From Thermoleophilaceae bacterium (GTDB taxonomy: Bacteria; Actinomycetota; Thermoleophilia; Solirubrobacterales; JACPNS01): a DNA stretch of 12,275 bases. A program made the translations under genes and the position numbers. Location of the stretch: assembly GCA_016463365.1 (NCBI GenBank), contig JAEMRJ010000067.1, positions 1 through 12,275 on the forward strand. Direction: 5' to 3'. This document shows, in pieces, positions 6,547 through 12,275 of the stretch. Numbering within the stretch: the stretch's first letter is position 1; every line of letters begins with the position of its first letter. The notes below the pieces were generated by a model. It was not told the DNA's origin and did not search any database. It was given only the letters and a program-made list of their open reading frames with translations.

Positions 6547-7559
6547 CGATGTCGGTCATCGAGACGAGCCCTTCGACCTCTCGCGCAGCCCGGCGTGAGC
6601 TCCGCACTGCAGGAATGCTCGGCTACGGCTGCGCGCAGCCCAGCAAGATCGTCACCTCTGAAGAGATCGCTGCGCGCTACGACCTGACTGCCGACTGGAT
6701 CATCGAGCGCACAGGGGTGGAATCCCGTTGCGTGCTCGATCTGGACAAAGGCGAGACGCTCCTGGATCTGGTCGTGACCGCCTCGCGCGATGCGCTCGAA
6801 GTCGCCGGCCGCAGCGCCGAAGAGGTCGACACGGTGATCGTCGCGACAATCACGCCCGACCACCTTTTCCCCGCAGAATCAGTTGCGCTTGCGGCGGCGA
6901 TCGGCGTGCCTCAGCGCGCGGTTGTCTATGACCTCAGCGCTGCCTGCACCGGCTTCGTGACAGCGCTGGGGCAGGCGGCAGGTGCGGTCGAGTCCGGTCG
7001 CAGCGAGCTCGCACTCGTGGTCGGCGCTGACGCGCTCTCCCGAATCACGCCCTTCGACGACCCCAAGGGCGCTCCGCTGTTCGGCGACGCCGCAGGCGCG
7101 GTCGTCGTCGGCCCTGTCGAGCACGGCGGGATCGGACCGATCGTCGCCGGCTACGACCACCAGCACCGCATCCTCTTCTCCGATCGCGACGACGACAATG
7201 TGATCCGTATGCGCGGCCGCGAGACCTATACGCACGCCGTGTCGCGCATGAGCGAAGTGATCCTCGAGTCGCTGGCCCAGCGTGGTGCGACGCTCGACGA
7301 CGTGGCCCTGCTTGTCCCGCACCAGGCCAACATTCGCATCGTCCGGGCAGTCGGCGAGAAGCTCGGCATTCCAAGTGATCGCGTGTCCACGCAGATCGCC
7401 GATGTCGGTAACACCTCGGCAGCGTCGATTCCGTTCGCGCTGAGTCGCGAGTACAAGGCCGGCCGGCTCGCTGACGGCGGGCTGATCGCCATGGCCGGCT
7501 TCGGCGGCGGGTTCGTCTACTCCGCGATCACCGTCGAGATCGAGGGGATCGCCCCTTGA
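6543..7559 (+). CDS. fabH: Beta-ketoacyl-ACP synthase III
   Basis: FabH starts fatty acid synthesis by condensing an acyl-CoA primer with malonyl-ACP. The catalytic triad is visible: Cys135 in DLSAACTGF, His260 in VPHQANIRI and Asn290 in DVGNTSAASIP. The C-terminal GFGGGFVYSAITVE is also typical. Length is 338 residues, like actinobacterial FabH, including a 25-residue N-terminal extension relative to E. coli. ATG 6543 overlaps the fabD stop as ATGA, and another ATG at 6549 is equally compatible. Neither has a strong ribosome binding site, so coupling to fabD translation is likely. Its stop in turn overlaps the fabG start. Whether it prefers straight or branched primers cannot be read from the sequence. 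Confidence 0.96.
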   Translation: MTMSVIETSPSTSRAARRELRTAGMLGYGCAQPSKIVTSEEIAARYDLTADWIIERTGVESRCVLDLDKGETLLDLVVTASRDALEVAGRSAEEVDTVIVATITPDHLFPAESVALAAAIGVPQRAVVYDLSAACTGFVTALGQAAGAVESGRSELALVVGADALSRITPFDDPKGAPLFGDAAGAVVVGPVEHGGIGPIVAGYDHQHRILFSDRDDDNVIRMRGRETYTHAVSRMSEVILESLAQRGATLDDVALLVPHQANIRIVRAVGEKLGIPSDRVSTQIADVGNTSAASIPFALSREYKAGRLADGGLIAMAGFGGGFVYSAITVEIEGIAP

Positions 7560-8296
7560 CCGCAGCCGCGGATCAAGCTCGGGTCGCGCTGGTGACCGGC
7601 GCCTCGCGCGGCATCGGTCGTGCCACTGCCGAGCGACTCGCGCGCGACGGGCACGATGTCGCAATCACCTATTCCAGCGATGCCGACGGCGCCGCCGAGA
7701 CGCTGAAGGCGATTGAGGCGCTCGGACGCCGCGGCATTTCACTTCAGGCTGATGTCCGCGACGTCTCCTCGGTCAATGCTGCCTTTGAGCAGATCGAATC
7801 GGAGCTCGGGGCCGTCGCGGTCCTCGTGAACAACGCCGGCGTCCGCCACGACGGGCTCGCTCTGAGACTTTCGGACGCGGACTGGAGCGACACGCTGGAC
7901 GCCAACCTCACCGGCGCGTTCAACTGTTCCCGAGCAGCGCTGCGCGCGATGGTTCGCGCGCGCTGGGGCCGGATCGTGATGGTCTCATCGGTCGCCGGTG
8001 TGCACGGCAATCCCGGCCAGGCCGCTTACGGCGCCTCAAAGGCCGGGATGATCGGTCTTGCCCGCACGCTCGCCAAGGAGTACGCGCGCAAGAACATCAC
8101 CGTCAACGCCGTCGCTCCCGGTCCGGTGGCGACGTCGATGACCGAGGGGCTTGTGGACAAGATCGCCGAGGCCGTGCCGCTGGGTCGGCCCGGTACGGTT
8201 GACGAGATCGCCGCGGCCGTCGGATTTCTCACCTCCGACGATGCGGCATACGTGACCGGCGTTGTGCTGCCTGTGGATGGCGGCATGACCGCCTGA
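7556..8296 (+). CDS. fabG: 3-oxoacyl-ACP reductase
   Basis: FabG reduces 3-oxoacyl-ACP to (R)-3-hydroxyacyl-ACP with NADPH. This 246-residue short-chain dehydrogenase shows the cofactor loop TGASRGIG (14-21), NNAGV (92-96), Asn118 in DANLTG, and the catalytic Ser145, Tyr158 and Lys162 in VSSVAG and YGASKAG. The C-terminus PVDGGMTA is typical of FabG. The start is TTG at 7556, overlapping the fabH stop as TTGA and preceded by GAGGGG 8 bases upstream, which makes the TTG convincing. Short-chain dehydrogenases are numerous, but the position between fabH and acpP fixes the role. No dehydratase gene (fabZ or fabA) accompanies it. Confidence 0.96.
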   Translation: MTAAADQARVALVTGASRGIGRATAERLARDGHDVAITYSSDADGAAETLKAIEALGRRGISLQADVRDVSSVNAAFEQIESELGAVAVLVNNAGVRHDGLALRLSDADWSDTLDANLTGAFNCSRAALRAMVRARWGRIVMVSSVAGVHGNPGQAAYGASKAGMIGLARTLAKEYARKNITVNAVAPGPVATSMTEGLVDKIAEAVPLGRPGTVDEIAAAVGFLTSDDAAYVTGVVLPVDGGMTA

Positions 8297-8349
8297 TGTT
8301 TCACTAACTTTTCGGTAATCAATAACGCAATTGAAAGGCTCCGCCCAGC
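8297..8349 (+). other. AT-rich leader before acpP
   Basis: These 53 bases are the largest gap inside the fab genes from fabD onward and are only about 43 percent G+C. GAAAGG (8333-8338) is a fair ribosome binding site 11 bases before the acpP ATG. The low G+C may keep the acpP start unstructured for high expression, or hide an internal promoter, but I see no convincing -35/-10 pair. Confidence 0.4.
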
Positions 8350-8589
8350 ATGGCTGTGACGAACGAAGAAGTTTTGAACAAGATCAAGGAGATCGTCCCG
8401 AAGTTCGGTGTCAACCCGGACGACGTCAGCGACACTTCGACGCTTGAGGACCTCGACATGGACTCGCTCGACGTCGTCGAGATCATGCAGGCGATCGAAG
8501 ACGACCTCGGCATCCGCGTTCCGGACGAGGACCTCGAGGATCTGTCCACGATCGGCGACGCCGTGGCCGCTGTCGTCAAGAACGGCTAG
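8350..8589 (+). CDS. acpP: Acyl carrier protein
   Basis: ACP carries growing acyl chains on a 4'-phosphopantetheine arm and is the substrate of every other Fab enzyme here. The 79-residue acidic protein has the attachment site DMDSLD with Ser39, followed by helix II (VVEIMQAIEDDLGIRVPDEDLEDL). Length and charge are those of a free-standing type II ACP. The ATG at 8350 is preceded by GAAAGG. It sits between fabG and fabF, as in the E. coli and many other fab clusters, and fabF begins 18 bases after its stop. The AT-rich leader suggests it is translated more strongly than its neighbours. Confidence 0.97.
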   Translation: MAVTNEEVLNKIKEIVPKFGVNPDDVSDTSTLEDLDMDSLDVVEIMQAIEDDLGIRVPDEDLEDLSTIGDAVAAVVKNG

Positions 8590-8607
8590 TCGGGCCGCTT
8601 CGGCATT

Positions 8608-9795
8608 GTGGCTGCTCCTCCGCTCACAAAAGTCCTGATCACAGGGATCGGCGCGATCTCGCCCGGCGGCGTCGGCGCCGACGGCCTCTGGGAGGCCGCA
8701 GTCGCCGGTCGCTCGCTGCCCGAGGGCGACGTCGCTGTCAGCCCGGACATCACGGACATGCTCACGATCAAGGAATCGCGGCGGCTCGACAAGTTTGCGC
8801 GCTTCGGGCTGATCGCCGCCCGCGAGGCGGTCGCCGACGCCGGCGTCAACTTCGAAGAACTCGACCGCGAGCGCTGCGGGGCCGTTGTCGGAACCGGGAT
8901 CGGCGGATTCGAGACGATCGACGACGGAATGGAGATCCTGCGCACCAAGGGACCGCGCATGGTTCCGGCCACCAGCGTCCCGATGCTGATGCCGAACGCC
9001 GCGGTCGCCGCTGTCACCAAGGACTTCGGGATCTGGGGCCCCGGCCACTGCGTGGTCAGCGCGTGTGCCAGCGGCAACCACTCGATCGGCGAGGGCAAGC
9101 GGATGATCGAGTACGGCCATGCGGACCTTGTCGTCGCCGGCAGCGCCGAAACGGCGAACCGTCCCCTGGCAACCAGCGCGTTTCGCGCGATGGGCGCAAT
9201 GACCTCGAAGGGCGTCTCGCGTCCCTTTGACGCCGAGCGCGACGGGTTCGTGATGGGTGAGGGCGCCGGCATGGTGATTCTCGAGTCCGAAGAGCACGCC
9301 AAGAAGCGCGGCGCACGCGTCTACGCCGAGCTCGCCGGTTATGGCGCCACCAACGACGCCTTCCACCTGGTTCAGCCGGACCCCGAAGGTCGCGGCGCAA
9401 TCTCCGCAATGACCAAGGCGATCAAAGAGGCCGGAATCATCCCGACCGACATCGACTACATCAACGCTCACGGCACCAGCACCCCGTACAACGACCTCTC
9501 AGAGACCAAGGCAGTTAAGAAGGTCTGGGGCGACGCAACGCCGCCGCCGATGTCGTCGACGAAATCCCTCGTCGGCCACATGATGGGCGCCTCGGGATCG
9601 ATCGAGGCAGTCGTGGCAGTCAAATCGCTGCTCGAGAACCGCGCACACCCGACCGTGAACCTGAATACTCCGGACCCTGAGTGCGACCTTGACTACATCG
9701 CCGAGGGCGCGCGTGAGTTCGAAATCAACACCGTGCTTTCAAACTCGTTCGGATTTGGTGGGCACAACGCGTGCCTGCTGTTCAAGTCGGTGTAG
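8608..9795 (+). CDS. fabF: Beta-ketoacyl-ACP synthase II
   Basis: FabF elongates acyl-ACP by condensation with malonyl-ACP. The 395-residue thiolase-fold protein has Cys153 in SACASGNHS, His288 in NAHGTSTPYND, Lys319 in SSTKSLVGH and His324 in VGHMMGASG, the Cys-His-His set with the conserved lysine. The C-terminal SNSFGFGGHNAC loop carries the gating phenylalanine region. The start is GTG at 8608, 18 bases after acpP. The ribosome binding site is weak, but there is no better start before the conserved KVLITGIGAISP. The assignment to FabF rather than FabB rests on general similarity and on the absence of a partner. fabI begins 4 bases after its stop. Confidence 0.96.
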   Translation: MAAPPLTKVLITGIGAISPGGVGADGLWEAAVAGRSLPEGDVAVSPDITDMLTIKESRRLDKFARFGLIAAREAVADAGVNFEELDRERCGAVVGTGIGGFETIDDGMEILRTKGPRMVPATSVPMLMPNAAVAAVTKDFGIWGPGHCVVSACASGNHSIGEGKRMIEYGHADLVVAGSAETANRPLATSAFRAMGAMTSKGVSRPFDAERDGFVMGEGAGMVILESEEHAKKRGARVYAELAGYGATNDAFHLVQPDPEGRGAISAMTKAIKEAGIIPTDIDYINAHGTSTPYNDLSETKAVKKVWGDATPPPMSSTKSLVGHMMGASGSIEAVVAVKSLLENRAHPTVNLNTPDPECDLDYIAEGAREFEINTVLSNSFGFGGHNACLLFKSV

Positions 9796-9799
9796 CCGG

Positions 9800-10588
9800 A
9801 TGGGCATCCTCGAGGGCAAGAAGCTGCTGATCACGGGCGTGCTCACGCCGCAATCGCTGGCCTTCCACGTGGCGCAGCGCGCCCAGGAAGAGGGAGCGAC
9901 TGTTGCGCTCTCGAGCTTCGGCCGGATGATGTCGTTGACCGAGCGCACGGCAAAACGGCTTGACGGCGACGTTGAGCTGGTGGAGTTGGATGTCAACGAT
10001 GAGGCGCATCTGGAGGCGCTGCCGGGCGCAGTCGAGTCTGCATTGAAGGGATTGGACGGTGTGCTGCACGCGATTGCGTTCGCCCCGGAAGACGCGCTGG
10101 GCGGCAAGTTCATGACGGCTCCGGCGGAGTCGGCAGAGCTGGCTTTTCGTACTTCGGCGTATTCCTACAAAGCTGTCGCTCAGGCTTTGCTGCCTCTGTT
10201 GGAGGCAGGAGAGTCTGAGTCGGCGATGGTGGGGCTGGATTTCGACGCGACGGTGGCGTGGCCGATCTATGACTGGATGGGTGTGGCCAAGGCCGCGCTC
10301 GAGTCTGTGAACCGCTATCTGGCACGCGACCTCGGTCCGCATGGTGTTCGATCCAACCTGGTGTCTGCCGGACCTCTGCGCACCATGGCCGCGAAGGGAA
10401 TCCCCGGCTTCAAGGACCTCGCCGAGATGTGGCCGGCACACGCGCCGCTCGGCTGGGACATCGAGGACCCGATCCCGGTCGCAAACACCGTCTGCTTCCT
10501 GCTTTCAGACCTCGCCCGTGGCATCTCCGGCGAGATCGTGCACGTTGACGGCGGGTTTCACGCTGTCGGCGCGCCTTCCCCGAGCTGA
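9800..10588 (+). CDS. fabI: Enoyl-ACP reductase, InhA-like
   Basis: FabI reduces trans-2-enoyl-ACP with NAD(P)H, the last step of each elongation cycle. The 262-residue protein has the long-spacing motif of the FabI/InhA group: Tyr157 and Lys164 in IYDWMGVAK. It also shares the InhA-like blocks SAYSYKAVAQALLP (119-132), VGLDFD (144-149), ALESVNRYLAR (166-176) and GVRSNLVSAGPLRT (182-195). The block HAIAFAP (90-96) is usually HSIGFAP. Here Ala91 replaces the Ser equivalent to InhA Ser94, and Ala93 replaces the Gly equivalent to E. coli FabI Gly93 / InhA Gly96. ATG 9800 lies 4 bases after fabF and gives a normal N-terminus; an upstream in-frame start at 9689 would run inside fabF. The codons between about 10000 and 10320 use more TTG, TCT and GCT than the flanks. 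It appears to end the operon. Confidence 0.95.
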   Translation: MGILEGKKLLITGVLTPQSLAFHVAQRAQEEGATVALSSFGRMMSLTERTAKRLDGDVELVELDVNDEAHLEALPGAVESALKGLDGVLHAIAFAPEDALGGKFMTAPAESAELAFRTSAYSYKAVAQALLPLLEAGESESAMVGLDFDATVAWPIYDWMGVAKAALESVNRYLARDLGPHGVRSNLVSAGPLRTMAAKGIPGFKDLAEMWPAHAPLGWDIEDPIPVANTVCFLLSDLARGISGEIVHVDGGFHAVGAPSPS

Positions 10589-10594
10589 CGCCGC

Positions 10595-10650
10595 GTATCT
10601 GAGCGCTTTTCTGCGACGACGTGCGAACGTTGTCGCGAAAAAGCGGATAC
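10595..10650 (+). terminator. Large stem-loop just after fabI, possible operon terminator
   Basis: Starting 7 bases after the fabI stop codon, GTATC, CGCTTTT and GCGACGAC pair with GTTGTCGC, AAAAGCG and GATAC. There is an 8-base loop, a 2-by-2 mismatch and a 4-base bulge, giving about 20 pairs with one G-U. No U tract follows, so it is not a classical intrinsic terminator. Position and stability still suggest the 3' end of the fab transcript or protection from exonucleases. Confidence 0.5.
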
Positions 10651-10747
10651 CCGTACGAAATCGCCCCGCCCGCCTCGACACTGCTCGCCAGCGTTCACCA
10701 TCGCCAACCCACCCCATGTCGGATCCGCATGCCCAAGCGAAAAAGTG

Positions 10748-10793
10748 CCCCAACATGTGCACGTTGGGGCGCCACAACGTCCGCATGTTGGGG
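10748..10793. repeat. Two tandem 22-bp palindromes with 24-bp period upstream of ftsE
   Basis: Unit 1 (10748-10769) has the arms CCCCAACATGT and GCACGTTGGGG, with 9 of 11 symmetric positions paired. Unit 2 (10772-10793) has the arms CCACAACGTCC and GCATGTTGGGG, with 8 of 11. The units match at 17 of 22 positions. The outermost arms of the pair are also perfect complements (CCCCAACATG with CATGTTGGGG), extended by one pair at 10747/10794, so the RNA could fold into one long hairpin. It could be a double operator about 220 bases before ftsE or a dispersed intergenic repeat. Confidence 0.65.
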
Positions 10794-11013
10794 CGGAAAG
10801 CCGCATACCTAAGGACGACCGCAGTCCAAGGACCCCGGCCAACCGCGGCGATCCTGGCGCAAAACCCCGCGATCAACCCCGGCGCCCCACCTCCCTCGCC
10901 GCAGTTCGACATGGCAATCCCGCCACGCGAGCAACCAACCCAGCCTGCAACCCGCCGCCCACTACCGGCGCGTAGCGGAAGGAACCGCGTCACGCTTGAA
11001 GAACTCACCGACG

Positions 11014-11778
11014 ATGAACGCAGCAGAAACAGTGCGCCAGATGGGGTCGCCCGTGGTCGAATTCGAGCACGTGACCAAGGTCTACGACGACGGCACGATG
11101 GGCCTCGAGAACGCCTCTACCGTGATCCGCGAAGGCGAGTTCGTCTTTCTCGTGGGGCCGACCGGCTGCGGCAAATCGACCTTCATCCGCCTGATGATGA
11201 AGGAGTTCGACGCGACCGAAGGCCACCTGTACGTGGCCGGGCGTGACATCACCAACATGGACCGTGGCCGCATTCCCTTTCTGCGCCGCAACATCGGTGC
11301 GGTCTTCCAGGACTTCAAGCTTCTTCCCAACCGCACGGTCTACGACAACGTCGCGTACTCGCTGCTTGTGACCGGGGCCTCCCGCGCGGAGATTCGCCAG
11401 AAGGTTCCGCACAGCCTGCGCCTCGTGGGCCTGAGCACCAAGCTTCACAACTACCCCGACCAGCTCTCGGGCGGTGAGCAGCAGCGCGTCTCGATCGCGC
11501 GGGCATTCGTCAATCACCCGCCGCTGCTGATCTGCGACGAGCCGACCGGAAACCTTGACCCCGAGACATCGCTCGGCATCATGCAGCTGATCTACCGGAT
11601 CAACCGCACCGGCACCACCGTGGTTGTCGCCACACACGACAAGCAGATGGTCGATCGCATGCGCCGCCGCGTGATCGAGCTCAAGGACTCGCACATCATC
11701 CGCGACGAGCGTGGGGCGGGCTACACGCGCGAATTCGCCGCGCTCGACGACACCCACCAGGACGTGGACGCCGCATGA
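11014..11778 (+). CDS. ftsE: Cell division ATP-binding protein FtsE
   Basis: FtsE is the cytoplasmic ATPase of the FtsEX complex, which uses ATP to switch periplasmic or extracellular peptidoglycan hydrolases at the division site. The ABC motifs are complete: Walker A GPTGCGKST (48-56), the Q-loop VFQDFKLL (97-104), signature LSGGEQQR (151-158), Walker B LLICDEP (171-177) and switch His208 in ATHD. RTVYDNVAYSL and INRTGTTVVVATHD are FtsE-typical and close to the Mycobacterium protein. Numbering is from ATG 11014 (254 residues), with GAAGAA 10 bases upstream. TTG 10996 or ATG 11041 are alternatives, and the last would give the shortest, most family-like N-terminus. The stop overlaps the ftsX start as ATGA. 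Confidence 0.96.
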   Translation: MNAAETVRQMGSPVVEFEHVTKVYDDGTMGLENASTVIREGEFVFLVGPTGCGKSTFIRLMMKEFDATEGHLYVAGRDITNMDRGRIPFLRRNIGAVFQDFKLLPNRTVYDNVAYSLLVTGASRAEIRQKVPHSLRLVGLSTKLHNYPDQLSGGEQQRVSIARAFVNHPPLLICDEPTGNLDPETSLGIMQLIYRINRTGTTVVVATHDKQMVDRMRRRVIELKDSHIIRDERGAGYTREFAALDDTHQDVDAA

Positions 11779-12275
11779 ACTTCCGCTTCTTCTTCTCCGA
11801 GGCGCTCCGCACGCTGCGCCGCAACTCCGCGCCGAGCATCGCCGCGTTCCTGACCGTGATGGTCACGACGCTTGTGCTGGGCGTGTTCATCCCGATCACC
11901 AACATTGCGACCGGCGCCGCAAACGACGTGCGCAGCCGCCTGATGGTCGAAGTCTTCATCGCCGATGCCGCGACCAACGCGGAGGTCAACGCGCTCAAGG
12001 GCAAGCTCGAGGCAAACCCACAGGTCAAGTCGGTCAACTACGTATCGAAGGCCGAGGCCCAGGAAAGCCTCGAGGGCACGCTCAAGGATGCGAGCGAACT
12101 GCTGGGCAAGAATCCGCTGCCGGCCTCGTTCCAGGTGACCCCGAACGACCCCGACGACGTCGATGCGATCGTCATCTCATTGCAGTCTTCGGCCACGACC
12201 GAATCCGGCAAGCCCAGCTACGTCAGCCCCGCGATCGACGACGTCCAGAACCGCGAGGATCAGACCCAGAAGATC
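11775..12275 (+). CDS. ftsX: Cell division protein FtsX, N-terminal part (runs off window)
   Basis: FtsX is the membrane partner of FtsE and passes its ATPase cycle to extracellular hydrolases through a large extracellular loop. The first 167 residues are visible. There is a short basic cytoplasmic start (FFFSEALRTLRRN), a first transmembrane helix at about 20-45, and then the extracellular domain with VEVFIADAATNAEV and the family hallmark NPLPASFQV (113-121). The remaining three transmembrane helices lie beyond the window end. ATG 11775 overlaps the ftsE stop, and AGGA lies 12 bases upstream. The pair is a standard two-gene operon. Confidence 0.95.
   Translation, partial: MNFRFFFSEALRTLRRNSAPSIAAFLTVMVTTLVLGVFIPITNIATGAANDVRSRLMVEVFIADAATNAEVNALKGKLEANPQVKSVNYVSKAEAQESLEGTLKDASELLGKNPLPASFQVTPNDPDDVDAIVISLQSSATTESGKPSYVSPAIDDVQNREDQTQKI

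Larger units (their letters stand above)
10589..11013. other. Non-coding gap between fabI and ftsE
   Basis: This roughly 425-base gap contains the stem-loop after fabI and the tandem palindromes described separately. Frames run through it on both strands, but none has a ribosome binding site, recognisable protein or sensible codon bias. A promoter for ftsEX should be here, yet I cannot point to one. The stretch 10800-10990 is C-rich with no obvious structure. GGAAGGAA (10977-10984) lies 12 bases before a TTG at 10996 that could be an alternative ftsE start. Confidence 0.5.

Noticed and set aside
8026..9471. A 481-residue minus-strand frame opposite acpP and fabF
   Set aside because: It is a shadow frame created by the strong codon bias of the plus-strand genes, which carry all catalytic motifs.
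9689..9799. Longer N-terminus for FabI
   Set aside because: It would lie inside fabF in another frame and add residues not found in the family. ATG 9800 gives the standard N-terminus.
10341..11246. A plus-strand frame spanning the fabI end, the intergenic gap and the ftsE start
   Set aside because: It is out of frame with both real genes, rich in Arg/Pro/Ser as in frame-shifted high-G+C sequence, and passes through the palindromes.

Overview
The window comes from a high-G+C bacterium, about two-thirds G+C by eye, with strong G/C preference at third codon positions. An InhA-type enoyl-ACP reductase, Mycobacterium-like FtsE and FabH, frequent ATGA and TTGA gene overlaps and GTG/TTG starts point to Actinomycetota. 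A deep lineage such as Thermoleophilia (Solirubrobacterales-like) is plausible but is inference. This is largely housekeeping DNA with no mobile element, CRISPR array, tRNA or rRNA that I can see.

Layout. (1) Positions 1-2653, + strand: the 3' part of a bifunctional beta-oxidation enzyme (3-hydroxyacyl-CoA dehydrogenase followed by enoyl-CoA hydratase), with a sirtuin protein deacylase whose start codon overlaps its stop. (2) Positions 2650-4944, - strand: a secreted multidomain peptidoglycan hydrolase. It has a signal peptide, a low-complexity linker, an MltB-like lytic transglycosylase domain, an M23/LytM fold without metal ligands, and an M15-like peptidase domain. It converges on the sirtuin gene with a 4-base overlap. 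(3) Positions 4945-5356: an AT-richer divergent control region with several palindromes. (4) Positions 5357-10588, + strand: a compact type II fatty acid synthase operon in the order small phasin-like gene, fabD, fabH, fabG, acpP, fabF, fabI. (5) Positions 10589-11013: a non-coding gap with a strong stem-loop just after fabI and two tandem copies of a 22-bp palindrome. (6) From 11014 to the window end: ftsE and the 5' part of ftsX.

How the genes work together. The fab operon supplies malonyl transfer (FabD), initiation (FabH), ketoreduction (FabG), the carrier protein (ACP), elongating condensation (FabF) and final enoyl reduction (FabI). The dehydratase and acetyl-CoA carboxylase must be encoded elsewhere. 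The upstream pair degrades acyl-CoAs and may deacylate proteins. FtsEX gates division-site peptidoglycan hydrolases in many bacteria, and the secreted hydrolase here carries a degenerate LytM domain, the type of domain through which EnvC works with FtsEX in E. coli.

I did not find a clearly new multi-gene system. The items most worth a second look are the composite hydrolase with its dead M23 domain, the shortened FabD, the FabI with Ala at both drug-relevant Ser/Gly positions, the phasin-like leader gene, the palindrome before the fab operon and the tandem palindromes before ftsE.
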